In this document: piece by piece, positions 17,099-25,232 of the stretch
Layout: each line of letters begins with the position of its first letter
Position numbering within the stretch: the first letter of the stretch is position 1
NCBI RefSeq assembly: GCF_022811845.1
Contig: NZ_CP064266.1
Span: forward strand, 2,790,001 to 2,854,000
Origin: Bacillus pseudomycoides
GTDB lineage: Bacteria; Bacillota; Bacilli; Bacillales; Bacillaceae_G
DNA length: 64,000 nt
Direction: 5' to 3'
Position numbers and translations under genes: made by a program
The notes under the pieces: model-generated
The model's database searches: none
Told to the model about the DNA's origin: nothing
The model's input: the letters and a program-made list of their open reading frames with translations, nothing else

Positions 17099-18793
17099 AT
17101 GTCATTTCAGAACTATGAATATAAACGCCCGAATACGGAAGAGTTACAAGAGAAATTTACTGCAGCTTTAGAACAATTTGAGAATGCAAAGACAGTAGAA
17201 GAACAAAAGAAAGTCATTGGTGTAATTAATGAAATTCGCAATGATTTTGGTACAATGGGAAACATTTGTTACATTCGCCACTCTGTTGATACAACAGATG
17301 AATTTTATAAGGAAGAACAAGATTTCTTTGATGAGTATTCTCCTATTGTACAAGGCCATACAACGAAATATTATAAAGTATTGATGAATTCTCCATTTCG
17401 TGAGGAGCTAGAGGCTTATTATGGGAAACAGTTATTTGCTTTAGCAGAATGTGATTTAAAAACATATTCAGATGAAATTGTGAAAGATTTACAACTGGAA
17501 AATAAATTATCTTCTCAATATACACAACTTTTAGCCGCTGCAAAAATTGACTTTGAAGGGGAAGAAAGAACACTATCACAGCTTGGACCTTTTATGCAAC
17601 ATAAGGATAGGGATATGCGTAAAAGAGCAAGTGAAGCTTATTATGGTTTCTTAGCAGAGCATGAAGAAGAGTTAGATCGTATTTATGATGAACTTGTAAA
17701 AGTAAGAACGAAGATTGCGAAAACACTTGGTTTTAAAAATTTTGTTGAACTTGGATATGCAAGAATGTATCGCACAGATTATAATGCGGAAATGGTAGCA
17801 AATTATCGTAAACAAGTACTAGATTTCATTGTTCCAGTTGCAACAGAATTACGAAATAGACAAAAGGCACGCATTGGTGTAGGCAAGTTAGCTTACTATG
17901 ATGAGAGTTTTGAATACGCAACAGGTAATCCGACTCCAAAGGGAGATGCAGAGTGGATTATTAATCATGGAAAGACGATGTATAAAGAATTATCAAAAGA
18001 AACAGATGAGTTCTTTAACTTTATGTTAGAGAATGAATTATTAGATTTAGTTGCGAAAAAAGGAAAAGCTGGCGGCGGTTATTGTACATATATTGAAAAT
18101 TATAAAGCTCCGTTTATTTTCTCAAACTTTAATGGAACATCAGGGGATATTGATGTGTTAACACATGAGGCGGGACATGCGTTTCAAGTATATGAGAGCC
18201 GCAAGTTTGAAATTCCAGAGTATAATTGGCCGACGTATGAAGCGTGTGAAATTCATTCTATGAGTATGGAATTTTTCACATGGCCATGGATGAAATTATT
18301 CTTTGAGGAAGATGTAGATAAATATTATTTCTCTCATTTAAGTTCAGCACTTCTATTTTTACCATACGGTGTATCTGTTGATGAATATCAACATTATGTA
18401 TATGAAAATCCAGAAGCATCTCCAGAGGATCGTAAAACGGCATGGCGTAATATTGAAAGAAAGTACCTACCACACCGAGATTATGAAGATAATGACTATT
18501 TAGAACATGGTGGTTTCTGGCAACGTCAAGGCCATATTTATAGCTCTCCTTTCTATTACATTGATTATACATTGGCTCAAATTTGTGCACTGCAATTTTG
18601 GAAGCGAGCAAGAGATAATAGACAAGAAGCGTGGGAAGATTATGTGAATCTTTGTCAGCAAGGAGGAAGCAAGTCTTTCCTAGATTTAGTAGAGATAGCA
18701 AATTTAACATCGCCATTTGCTAATGGGTGTGTGCAAGGGGTAATCAATGAGATCCAAGCATGGTTACATGCAGTAGATGACACAAAATTGTAA
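17099..18793 (+). CDS. M3-family oligoendopeptidase
   Basis: Cytosolic zinc metallopeptidase that trims short peptides (PepF/oligoendopeptidase F group). It has 564 residues from ATG 17099, chosen for GAGGAGG 8 bases upstream. The zinc motif HEAGH lies at about residue 355 in VLTHEAGHAFQVYESR, and the third ligand Glu lies in the ACEIHSMSMEFFTWP helix. Further M3 features are the GGYCTYI loop and YIDYTLAQICALQFW near the C-terminus. It is transcribed alone. Confidence 0.93.
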   Translation: MSFQNYEYKRPNTEELQEKFTAALEQFENAKTVEEQKKVIGVINEIRNDFGTMGNICYIRHSVDTTDEFYKEEQDFFDEYSPIVQGHTTKYYKVLMNSPFREELEAYYGKQLFALAECDLKTYSDEIVKDLQLENKLSSQYTQLLAAAKIDFEGEERTLSQLGPFMQHKDRDMRKRASEAYYGFLAEHEEELDRIYDELVKVRTKIAKTLGFKNFVELGYARMYRTDYNAEMVANYRKQVLDFIVPVATELRNRQKARIGVGKLAYYDESFEYATGNPTPKGDAEWIINHGKTMYKELSKETDEFFNFMLENELLDLVAKKGKAGGGYCTYIENYKAPFIFSNFNGTSGDIDVLTHEAGHAFQVYESRKFEIPEYNWPTYEACEIHSMSMEFFTWPWMKLFFEEDVDKYYFSHLSSALLFLPYGVSVDEYQHYVYENPEASPEDRKTAWRNIERKYLPHRDYEDNDYLEHGGFWQRQGHIYSSPFYYIDYTLAQICALQFWKRARDNRQEAWEDYVNLCQQGGSKSFLDLVEIANLTSPFANGCVQGVINEIQAWLHAVDDTKL

Positions 18794-18874
18794 AAATGAT
18801 TCTTAGTTTTTACGTATTTTGTAATCGACACATGTATAAAATAATGAGATAATATAAGAAAATTCAGATTTATT

Positions 18875-18910
18875 AAAAGGGGTGTTTCTAAATTAGAAGC
18901 GCCTCTTTTT
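18875..18910 (+). terminator. Terminator after the oligoendopeptidase gene
   Basis: A 15-bp stem with three G-T pairs (AAAAGGGGTGTTTCT / AGAAGCGCCTCTTTT) and a T run, directly before the DinB gene ribosome site. Confidence 0.7.
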
Positions 18911-18933
18911 ACCAAAAAAGAGGGGGGAGAATT

Positions 18934-19467
18934 ATGCTTCATTCTAATATGAATGTTAGTTTGGAAACAGTTTTGCAATCGTTACACTCTACAAGAAACA
19001 CACTATTATCAGAAATTGAGATGCTAAATGATACGGAAGTGAATGTGAAACCGCGCCGTGATAAATGGAGTATCATGCAAATTCTACATCATCTACATCT
19101 AGTTGAACAATCTGTTACATCATCTCTTGTGTATGCCTTACAGAAAAAAGAAAGAAAAGTAGTTCCGCTCAAAGATCTCCAACTTACTCTTGATCGAACA
19201 TACAAACGAGAAGCTCCTCAACAAATTCAACCAACAGAAACATTGATGAAAAAACAACAAGGAATTCAATTGCTTGAACATTCACGGGCAGAATTATTGC
19301 ATACGCTGCATAGTATTATAGATGAAAAAGAATTGTTTGAAAATTCTTTGAAACATCCTGTGTTTCATGAACTTAATCTATATCAATGGATTCAATTCCT
19401 CGATTTACATGAACAGCGCCATCTTACACAGTTAAAAGAAGCAAAATATGCGATTTTGCAAAGGTGA
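18934..19467 (+). CDS. DinB/YfiT-superfamily protein
   Basis: A 177-residue four-helix-bundle protein of the DinB superfamily, which includes bacillithiol-dependent transferases. The three metal-site histidines are recognisable in ILHHLHLVEQS near residue 50 and in LDLHEQRHLTQL near residues 155-165, and KWSIMQILHHLHLVE is the typical opening. AGAGGGGGGAG precedes ATG 18934. The specific substrate is unknown. Confidence 0.85.
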   Translation: MLHSNMNVSLETVLQSLHSTRNTLLSEIEMLNDTEVNVKPRRDKWSIMQILHHLHLVEQSVTSSLVYALQKKERKVVPLKDLQLTLDRTYKREAPQQIQPTETLMKKQQGIQLLEHSRAELLHTLHSIIDEKELFENSLKHPVFHELNLYQWIQFLDLHEQRHLTQLKEAKYAILQR

Positions 19468-19504
19468 AGAAAAATTCTCATTTACATGGGAGTTATATTG
19501 AATA

Positions 19505-19547
19505 AATAAGAAGAAGCGGGGGAGGAGTTATCTCGCTTCTTCTTATT
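19505..19547 (+). terminator. Terminator of the DinB gene
   Basis: A 14-bp perfect stem (AATAAGAAGAAGCG / CGCTTCTTCTTATT) whose 3' end runs straight into the TTTAT of the following repeat. Confidence 0.8.
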
Positions 19548-19651
19548 TTATCCCACTATTTGCGGGCAGTAAGATCTTCCCCTCAAAATTTAGCAAAGGT
19601 AAAGAAGTTAGGTGGGAGGAATGAAGAAAATGGATTGATGCACATTTTTAT
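19547..19651 (+). repeat. bcr1-like dispersed repeat, copy 2
   Basis: A 105-bp copy of the element at 16842-16951, again bounded by TTTAT (19547-19551 and 19647-19651). It shares TCCC-CTATTTGCG, CCTCAAAATT, AAAGAAGTTA-GTGGGAGG and GAAGAAAAT. The end pairing here is CCCAC/GTGGG, with the A-T pair in place of the G-T of copy 1. Confidence 0.65.
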
Positions 19652-19700
19652 CTCTTATTTTGGAATAATACAGAAAGAGAACAGAGAAGGAGCTGAAAGC

Positions 19701-19817
19701 ATGTCACACAAGAAAAAAGAGCAAGAGCGTAGTTGGAAGGCGCGAAAAGAAAATCAAAAACCGCATGGGAAAGTAAAGACTTTTGCTGAACTTGTTGATG
19801 AAACAGAAAAAACGTGA
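19701..19817 (+). CDS. Small hydrophilic protein, DUF6254-like
   Basis: A 38-residue protein, MSHKKKEQERSWKARKENQ followed by KPHGKVKTFAELVDETEKT. GAAGGAG is well placed before ATG 19701, so the longer open frame from 19560 is not needed. Its length and the PHGKVKTFAEL motif recall the small DUF6254 proteins of Bacillaceae, from memory. Function is unknown. Confidence 0.7.
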   Translation: MSHKKKEQERSWKARKENQKPHGKVKTFAELVDETEKT

Positions 19818-19839
19818 TGAAATCTTCATCACGTTTTTT
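19807..19839. terminator. Bidirectional terminator
   Basis: A 15-bp perfect stem (AAAAAACGTGATGAA / TTCATCACGTTTTTT) with a 3-nt loop separates the 38-residue gene from the convergent kinase. Confidence 0.9.
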
Positions 19840-21091
19840 GTATGAGTGGAAAGGTTAATAGGAAGTTTGTACCAATACCTTCTTCACTTGTAATATCGAT
19901 TTTTCCATCCATTGCTTTGACGATGCTGAATACGACCATCATCCCAAGTCCGGTTCCTTTCTCTTTTGTAGAATAGAATGGAGAGCCAAGGCGCTTTATT
20001 TGTTCTGTGTCCATACCGATTCCATTGTCTTTTATATATAATTGAACATGTTTATGGTCGGGAACTAGTGTGAGGGTAAGATCGCCACCTTTAGGCATGG
20101 CTTCAATACAGTTTTTTAGAATATTTAACAAACATTGATTGAATTTTTGCTTTTCACCAGTAATAAGAAAAGAGCTACTTTGTTTTATGTAATGTATGCG
20201 AACATTTGATAAATTAGCTAATGGCGTAATAAGGGATAGTGCATGGAGTAATTCATTTTCTAGTTGTAACACTTGTTCTTTTTCAATACTTGGTTTTGCA
20301 AATGTTAAATAATCTGTGAGAACATGATTTGCCTGTTCAATTCCATGTATAGCTATTTCTGTGTATAATTTCCGATCTTTTTCAGAGCATTCATCAGATT
20401 GTAGAAGTTGTAAAAAACCTTTTGTTGAAGTCAAAGGATTACGAATTTCATGGGAAATAGAGGCAGCCATTTCTCCAATGAGATGAAATTTCTCAGCGTT
20501 AATAAGTTCTTCCTGTAAACGAGCTTGCAATCGAAGTATGTTCAATAAATAGAGAATAAGAATTGTACCCATTGTTGCGCATAGTTGATACGCAATAATA
20601 TGAGGGAGATAGTCTTCAGAATTAGACACTTTGATAAGGAAAACAGAGACCCAAACGAATCCGTATGTAAGACTATATAAAATGGCAAGCATAAGTTTTA
20701 TATGATTAGACCCTTTGTTAAAAAATTTATATGTGGAAAGTAAAACAATATATAAGAGAATCGAGCCAATGGCGGATGGAATGATTCCTATTCCTCCTAA
20801 TAAGAAACGGTATACGTTTAATACAACTAAAACAGCCCCACCGGCAATAGGTCCTCCTGTTAATGTGCCAACAATTAATACAATGTGACGCATATCAAAT
20901 TGAAATCCAGTATTCGTTTTGGCTGCAAAAAAAATGCAAAGTATTGTGGTAGTACTACAAAGTAATATAAATATAATTGAATTTAGTTTAGGTGAATGCT
21001 TGCCTTTTTGATTCCAAAATAGGTGATATACTAGCATTATAATGAGAATCAATAATATGTTTAAAAAGAGGTGAATGATAAAGAGCTTCAG
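19829..21091 (-). CDS. KinB-like sporulation histidine kinase (5TM sensor)
   Basis: Multi-spanning membrane sensor kinase. The N-terminal half has about six hydrophobic segments with a 5TMR-LYT-like stretch (RHIVLIVGTLTGGPIAGGAV). The kinase core follows: H-box GEMAASISHEIRNPLTSTKG near residue 210, N-box NILKNCIEAMPKGG, DNGIGMD and GTGLGMMVV. The only ATG/TTG starts (TTG 21052 or later) lack a ribosome site and would cut the first membrane helix. A CTG at 21091 has GAGGGGG 7-8 bases upstream and gives KLFIIHLFLNILLILIIML then VYHLFW, parallel in length to the KinB N-terminus. The start is therefore set there, giving 420 residues. Probably the counterpart of B. anthracis BA1356. Confidence 0.85.
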   Translation of the reverse strand: MKLFIIHLFLNILLILIIMLVYHLFWNQKGKHSPKLNSIIFILLCSTTTILCIFFAAKTNTGFQFDMRHIVLIVGTLTGGPIAGGAVLVVLNVYRFLLGGIGIIPSAIGSILLYIVLLSTYKFFNKGSNHIKLMLAILYSLTYGFVWVSVFLIKVSNSEDYLPHIIAYQLCATMGTILILYLLNILRLQARLQEELINAEKFHLIGEMAASISHEIRNPLTSTKGFLQLLQSDECSEKDRKLYTEIAIHGIEQANHVLTDYLTFAKPSIEKEQVLQLENELLHALSLITPLANLSNVRIHYIKQSSSFLITGEKQKFNQCLLNILKNCIEAMPKGGDLTLTLVPDHKHVQLYIKDNGIGMDTEQIKRLGSPFYSTKEKGTGLGMMVVFSIVKAMDGKIDITSEEGIGTNFLLTFPLIQKT

Positions 21092-21273
21092 TTTTATGCC
21101 CCCTCGCTATTCTCACGTGTATAGTATTAATTAAGTATAATCATACTATTAAAATGGAAGAAAATGAATCTGAATTTCATTAAAAAAAAGAAAAATCAGA
21201 AGTTTCCCCGAGAGAGAGACAGTATGTTACAATATGTGGTGTCAATGAAAGAAGAAATTCCATGTATAACATG

Positions 21274-21310
21274 GGAGAGGTTCGCGAACTCCCTCTATAA
21301 AAAACTATGG
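21274..21310 (+). promoter_or_regulatory. PreQ1-I riboswitch of the queCDEF operon
   Basis: The compact preQ1 class I aptamer is recognisable: stem AGAGG/CCTCT, loop with TTCGCGAACTCC, and the A-rich pseudoknot tail TATAAAAAACTA. It lies about 100 bases before queC and is followed by a terminator, so preQ1 would end transcription of its own biosynthesis genes. Confidence 0.93.
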
Positions 21311-21314
21311 AAAC

Positions 21315-21346
21315 AACAATATCCTTAGGTATTGTTTTGTTTTTTT
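21315..21346 (+). terminator. Riboswitch-controlled terminator
   Basis: A stem AACAATA-CC / GGTATTGTT with a one-base bulge, followed by TTGTTTTTTT, directly downstream of the preQ1 aptamer. Confidence 0.8.
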
Positions 21347-21407
21347 ATTATGACAGTTCAAGAACGTTCTTTCTTCTTATTCGTAGTAGAGAAGGAGAAT
21401 GAGTGAG

Positions 21408-22070
21408 ATGAAAAAAGAAAAAGCAGTTGTTGTTTTTAGTGGTGGGCAGGATAGTACCACATGTTTATTTTGGGCAATGCAGCAGTTCGCAGAAGTCGAA
21501 GCTGTGACATTTAATTATAATCAACGTCATAAGTTAGAAATTGACTGTGCAGCTGATATTGCGAAAGAGTTAGGAATTAAACATACAGTACTTGACATGA
21601 GCCTATTAAATCAACTTGCTCCAAATGCGTTAACGAGAACGGATATGGAGATTACACATGAAGAAGGTGAATTGCCATCAACATTTGTAGATGGACGAAA
21701 TTTACTATTCTTATCATTTGCAGCTGTGCTAGCAAAACAAGTTGGAGCACGTCATATTGTAACGGGCGTATGTGAAACAGATTTTAGCGGTTACCCTGAT
21801 TGTCGTGATGTATTTGTGAAATCGTTAAACGTTACTTTAAATTTATCTATGGATTATCCATTTGTTATTCATACACCACTTATGTGGATTGATAAAGCAG
21901 AAACATGGAAATTGTCAGATGAACTTGGCGCATTTGAGTTTGTTAGAGAAAAAACATTAACATGTTATAACGGAATAATCGGTGATGGCTGCGGTGAATG
22001 TCCAGCTTGTAAACTTCGTAAAGCAGGTTTAGATACGTATTTACAAGAACGCGAAGGAGCGAACGCATAA
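21408..22070 (+). CDS. queC: 7-cyano-7-deazaguanine synthase QueC
   Basis: ATP-dependent conversion of carboxydeazaguanine to preQ0 in queuosine synthesis. The 220-residue protein opens with the PP-loop VVVFSGGQDSTTC, and four cysteines near the C-terminus bind zinc (CYNGIIGDGCGECPACKLR, in which the first Cys is also a ligand). ATG 21408 is chosen over 21399 because AAGGAG is at proper distance only from the former. It is first in queCDEF, which overlap or are closely packed. Confidence 0.97.
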   Translation: MKKEKAVVVFSGGQDSTTCLFWAMQQFAEVEAVTFNYNQRHKLEIDCAADIAKELGIKHTVLDMSLLNQLAPNALTRTDMEITHEEGELPSTFVDGRNLLFLSFAAVLAKQVGARHIVTGVCETDFSGYPDCRDVFVKSLNVTLNLSMDYPFVIHTPLMWIDKAETWKLSDELGAFEFVREKTLTCYNGIIGDGCGECPACKLRKAGLDTYLQEREGANA

Positions 22071-22564
22071 TGGAACAGAATTTTTTGGGATTTCGCATTG
22101 TAGAAAATTTACAAAAAGTGGACAAGGACATTCAACGTGAACAACTGAAATATCATAATAAACGAGTGATGGTAAGTAAGGAATTTACATTTGATGCAGC
22201 GCATCATTTGCACTGTTATGAAGGGAAATGTAAAAATTTACATGGTCACACATACAAAGTTGTTTTTGGAATTAGTGGATATGTAAATGAGATTGGACTT
22301 GCTATTGACTTTGGAGATATAAAAGAAATTTGGAAAAATGAAATAGAAATTTATTTGGATCATCGTTATTTAAATGAAACATTACCAGCGATGAATACGA
22401 CGGCTGAAAACATGGTTGTTTGGATATATGAGAAGATGGAAGAGGCACTTACAAAAGAAAACCGTGCAAATGAATATAAAGGAGCACGGGTTGAATTTGT
22501 TCGTCTATTTGAAACACCAACAAGTTATGCGGAAGTAAGACGGGAGTGGATGATCGGTGAGTAA
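22070..22564 (+). CDS. queD: 6-carboxy-5,6,7,8-tetrahydropterin synthase QueD
   Basis: Converts dihydroneopterin triphosphate to carboxytetrahydropterin. The 164-residue protein shows the zinc histidines in FDAAHHLHCYEGKCKNLHGHTYKV (two parts, near residues 38-61), the catalytic Cys in the same stretch and the DHRYLNE motif with catalytic His near residue 102. ATG 22070 overlaps the queC stop by one base, so the two are translationally coupled. Confidence 0.95.
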   Translation: MEQNFLGFRIVENLQKVDKDIQREQLKYHNKRVMVSKEFTFDAAHHLHCYEGKCKNLHGHTYKVVFGISGYVNEIGLAIDFGDIKEIWKNEIEIYLDHRYLNETLPAMNTTAENMVVWIYEKMEEALTKENRANEYKGARVEFVRLFETPTSYAEVRREWMIGE

Positions 22565-23273
22565 GATTCCTGTTTTGGAAATTTTCGGGCCGACCATTCA
22601 AGGTGAAGGAATGGTTGTTGGACAAAAGACGATGTTCATTCGTACAGCAGGTTGTGACTATAGTTGCGCGTGGTGCGATTCCTCCTTTACATGGGATGGA
22701 TCGGCGAAAGAACAAATTCGGCAAATGACTCCAGAAGAAATTTGGAGTGAACTTGTTGAAATTGGTGGAGAAAATTTTTCGTATGTAACAATTTCAGGTG
22801 GGAACCCAGTGTTATTGAAAAATCTAGATGGTTTTCTGTCTTTATTACAAGAAAAGAAAATTCGCACTGCCATTGAAACGCAAGGAAGTAAGTGGCAGGA
22901 ATGGTTGCTTCATATTGATGAAGTAACGATCTCACCGAAGCCGCCAAGTTCACAAATGAAAACAGATTTTATTATGTTAGATTCTGTTATTGAAAGATTA
23001 GCAGGAAAAGATTTTAGTTTGAAAGTTGTCGTGTTTGATGATCACGACTTTGAATATGCGGTAAAAGTGCATGAGCGTTACCCACATGTACCATTTTTCC
23101 TACAAGTTGGAAATGATGATACAAAAACAGTAGACGATGCACTGCTTATTCGGAATTTATTGCAAAAATATGAATGGCTCATCGAAAAAGCTGTTCAGTG
23201 TAAAGAGATGAACGATGCAAAAGTATTACCTCAGCTCCATGCGTTAGTATGGGGAAATAAGCGAGGCGTATAA
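22557..23273 (+). CDS. queE: 7-carboxy-7-deazaguanine synthase QueE
   Basis: Radical-SAM enzyme that contracts the pterin ring to carboxydeazaguanine. It is 238 residues long, with the CxxxCxxC cluster motif as GCDYSCAWCDSSF near residue 31 and the GG motif in VTISGGNPVL. The GTG start at 22557 overlaps the end of queD by 8 bases. Confidence 0.95.
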   Translation: MSKIPVLEIFGPTIQGEGMVVGQKTMFIRTAGCDYSCAWCDSSFTWDGSAKEQIRQMTPEEIWSELVEIGGENFSYVTISGGNPVLLKNLDGFLSLLQEKKIRTAIETQGSKWQEWLLHIDEVTISPKPPSSQMKTDFIMLDSVIERLAGKDFSLKVVVFDDHDFEYAVKVHERYPHVPFFLQVGNDDTKTVDDALLIRNLLQKYEWLIEKAVQCKEMNDAKVLPQLHALVWGNKRGV

Positions 23274-23311
23274 GGAACTATTACGAATTGAATTGAAGGG
23301 ATGTATAAAGA

Positions 23312-23809
23312 ATGGCAGGAAGATTAGACGAAGATTTAAAAGATGTAACGTTACTTGGAAATCAAAATACAAAATATTTATTTGAATATAGTCCGGAAAT
23401 TTTAGAGATATTTGATAATAATCATCCAAACCGTGATTATTTTGTAAAATTCAATTGTCCTGAATTTACAAGCCTATGTCCCAAAACAGGACAACCAGAT
23501 TTTGCAACGATTTATATTAGCTACATTCCAGAGCAAAAAATGGTCGAGAGTAAATCTTTAAAGTTATATTTATTTAGTTTCCGTAATCATGGTGATTTTC
23601 ATGAAGATTGTATGAATGTTATTATGAACGATTTAATTAAATTAATGGACCCACGTTATATTGAAGTGTGGGGGAAATTTACACCACGTGGTGGCATCTC
23701 AATTGATCCATATTGTAACTATGGTCGCCCTGGTACAAAATACGAACAAATGGCAGAATATCGTATGATGAACCACGATTTATACCCTGAAACAATCGAT
23801 AATCGTTAA
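23312..23809 (+). CDS. queF: NADPH-dependent preQ0 reductase QueF
   Basis: Reduces the nitrile preQ0 to preQ1 and completes the route started by QueCDE. The unimodular 165-residue form has the catalytic Cys in FTSLCPKTGQPDFATI near residue 55 and the QueF motif ESKSLKLYLFSFRNHGDFHED (split at 20 residues; near 79-99). It lies 38 bases after queE. Confidence 0.96.
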   Translation: MAGRLDEDLKDVTLLGNQNTKYLFEYSPEILEIFDNNHPNRDYFVKFNCPEFTSLCPKTGQPDFATIYISYIPEQKMVESKSLKLYLFSFRNHGDFHEDCMNVIMNDLIKLMDPRYIEVWGKFTPRGGISIDPYCNYGRPGTKYEQMAEYRMMNHDLYPETIDNR

Positions 23810-23811
23810 TG

Positions 23812-23848
23812 AAAAAAGGATCTGTATGTAGCATACGGATCCTTTTTT
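23812..23848 (+). terminator. Terminator of queCDEF
   Basis: A long stem AAAAAAGGATC-GTATG / CATAC-GATCCTTTTTT with one mismatch and a 3-nt loop. Confidence 0.9.
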
Positions 23849-23857
23849 TCTATTATA

Positions 23858-24043
23858 TTATGCATGTTGATTAATAACTGTATAGTTTTTATGATTTACA
23901 ACTGTAAGAGGTTCCATATCTAGTTCTCTAAAATTCTCCATGATTGTTATATCGACAATAACGGAGTTTTTATTCACTTTTTGAACGCGGCCTTGCATTC
24001 CACCTTTAAATTCGATAATATCTCCAGCTTCTGCGATTTTCAT
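23858..24043 (-). CDS. DUF2187 family protein (YkvS-like)
   Basis: A 61-residue beta-rich protein of unknown function. It shows the family sequence AGDIIEFKGGMQGRVQKVN, NSVIVDITIMENFREL and VVNHKNYTVI. ATG 24043 has AAGGAG 8 bases upstream; the TTG two codons earlier does not. A terminator-like hairpin (24072-24099) stands in its 5' leader. Confidence 0.85.
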   Translation of the reverse strand: MKIAEAGDIIEFKGGMQGRVQKVNKNSVIVDITIMENFRELDMEPLTVVNHKNYTVINQHA

Positions 24044-24071
24044 AAGCAACTCTCCTTGTTACAGTTTTGCC

Positions 24072-24099
24072 AAAAAAAGAACAAGTTCGTTCTTTTTTA
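24072..24099. terminator. Terminator-like hairpin in the DUF2187 gene leader
   Basis: A 10-bp perfect stem (AAAAAAGAAC / GTTCTTTTTT) with a 6-nt loop and T tracts on both strands. It sits upstream of the minus-strand DUF2187 start and has no plus-strand gene ending near it. Confidence 0.6.
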
Positions 24100-24187
24100 T
24101 TTCCCTTTATTTTGAACTATATTCCCCTGTTTGTAAATGTTTCCATGAGAAAATTTCAAAAAATAGTCATTTTTCGTAAGATATGTA

Positions 24188-24262
24188 TAAAGTGAAACTT
24201 GAATCAGTGGTGATTTCCTTTATACTTCCCTGATTATTAGCTCTTACCAATCGGACTTTTTC
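24188..24262 (+). repeat. Dispersed repeat R3, copy 2
   Basis: About 75 bp matching the minus strand of 13648-13721. It runs TAAAGTGAAACTTG to CACCAATC-like TACCAATCGGACTTTTT, with inner arms AATCAG / CTGATT. It lies in the leader of the small membrane protein gene at 24292. Confidence 0.65.
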
Positions 24263-24291
24263 TTATTTTAGGAGAGGGAATAGATAAAGAA

Positions 24292-24498
24292 GTGCCTTAT
24301 ATCACTATATCGGGGTATAATGAAATGGGGGCGGTAAAATTGGTATTCAAAATGGTTGGAAGTTGTATAATGATTCTTTTATTCTTATTTTCATATAAGC
24401 AATTAAAAATAATTCGTAGTCATGAAACAGGGACATATTTTGATGGATTAGATGGTGTACATGCTTCTGTTACTCATGAGAGCGGTGCAGATATGTAA
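24292..24498 (+). CDS. Small single-pass membrane protein, unknown
   Basis: Up to 68 residues, with one hydrophobic segment MVGSCIMILLFLFSY and a charged tail SYKQLKIIRSHETGTYFDG. The start is uncertain: GTG 24292, ATG 24325, TTG 24340 and ATG 24352 all precede the membrane helix, and only the TTG has a purine-rich GGGGGCGG nearby. No family is recognised. Confidence 0.5.
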   Translation: MPYITISGYNEMGAVKLVFKMVGSCIMILLFLFSYKQLKIIRSHETGTYFDGLDGVHASVTHESGADM

Positions 24499-24592
24499 GG
24501 GTGTATGCCTTTCGCTTTCTCCGTGGTATGATGACGATAAGAGAAAGTGCATAATAATATAGGGGATAAGCGGTGAATGGAGAGTGAAGAAG

Positions 24593-25195
24593 ATGCGAAT
24601 TTCTTTTATTCGTCACGGTCGCTTACATAATGTTACAGAATCAATGACAGTATCATCGTTTCGTAAATGGATGGAGCGATACGATTTAGAAGATATGGAA
24701 AAAAGTAAGGACATACCAACTAAGACAATTGAAGCAATTGAATCTGCAAAGCTTATTGTAACGAGTGATCAAAAACGTGCGGTACAGTCAGCTGCAGAAT
24801 TAACGAATTCTCTTTCTTTTATACAAAATTCTCTTTTTCGAGAGGCAGAAGTACCATCTGAATTTTTTATTCCTGAATGGGTGAAATGCAAACCCGAAGT
24901 ATGGACATTTATGGGGCGCGCATTATGGATGATTGGATATTCTAAAGATGTTGAGTCTTATCGTGAAGCGCAAGGGAGAGCAAAGCAGGCAACTGATACG
25001 TTAGTAGGATATGCGTTAGTGCATGGACATATTGCACTCATAGGGCATAGTTATTTTAATACGATGATTGGGGCTGAACTGCGTGCTAGAAGATGGTCTG
25101 GTCCCCCTATTTTTCATCGGAAGCCATGGAGTTGTACAGAATATACATTTCATGAAGCGATGAATGGAAATATATTGAACACTAATTTAACATAA
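24593..25195 (+). CDS. Histidine phosphatase family protein
   Basis: A 200-residue protein with the phosphoglycerate-mutase-like core. The catalytic RHG lies at the N-terminus (ISFIRHGRLHN), and the second catalytic His is in HIALIGHSYFNTMIG near residue 155. The middle is shorter and more divergent than in typical members. The substrate is unknown. ATG 24593 is preferred over GTG 24584 because of the GGAG spacing. Confidence 0.85.
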   Translation: MRISFIRHGRLHNVTESMTVSSFRKWMERYDLEDMEKSKDIPTKTIEAIESAKLIVTSDQKRAVQSAAELTNSLSFIQNSLFREAEVPSEFFIPEWVKCKPEVWTFMGRALWMIGYSKDVESYREAQGRAKQATDTLVGYALVHGHIALIGHSYFNTMIGAELRARRWSGPPIFHRKPWSCTEYTFHEAMNGNILNTNLT

Positions 25196-25231
25196 AAGCA
25201 CACGATTATAATGAAGAATCGTGTGCTTTTT
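25194..25231. terminator. Bidirectional terminator
   Basis: A 14-bp perfect stem (AAAAGCACACGATT / AATCGTGTGCTTTT) between the phosphatase gene and the convergent acetyltransferase gene. Confidence 0.9.
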
Positions 25232-25232
25232 T

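Noticed and set aside
21120..21160. AT-rich inverted repeat TATAGTATTAA / TATACT-like upstream of the riboswitch
   Set aside because: Imperfect and in very AT-rich sequence; it could be promoter DNA or chance and nothing supports more.
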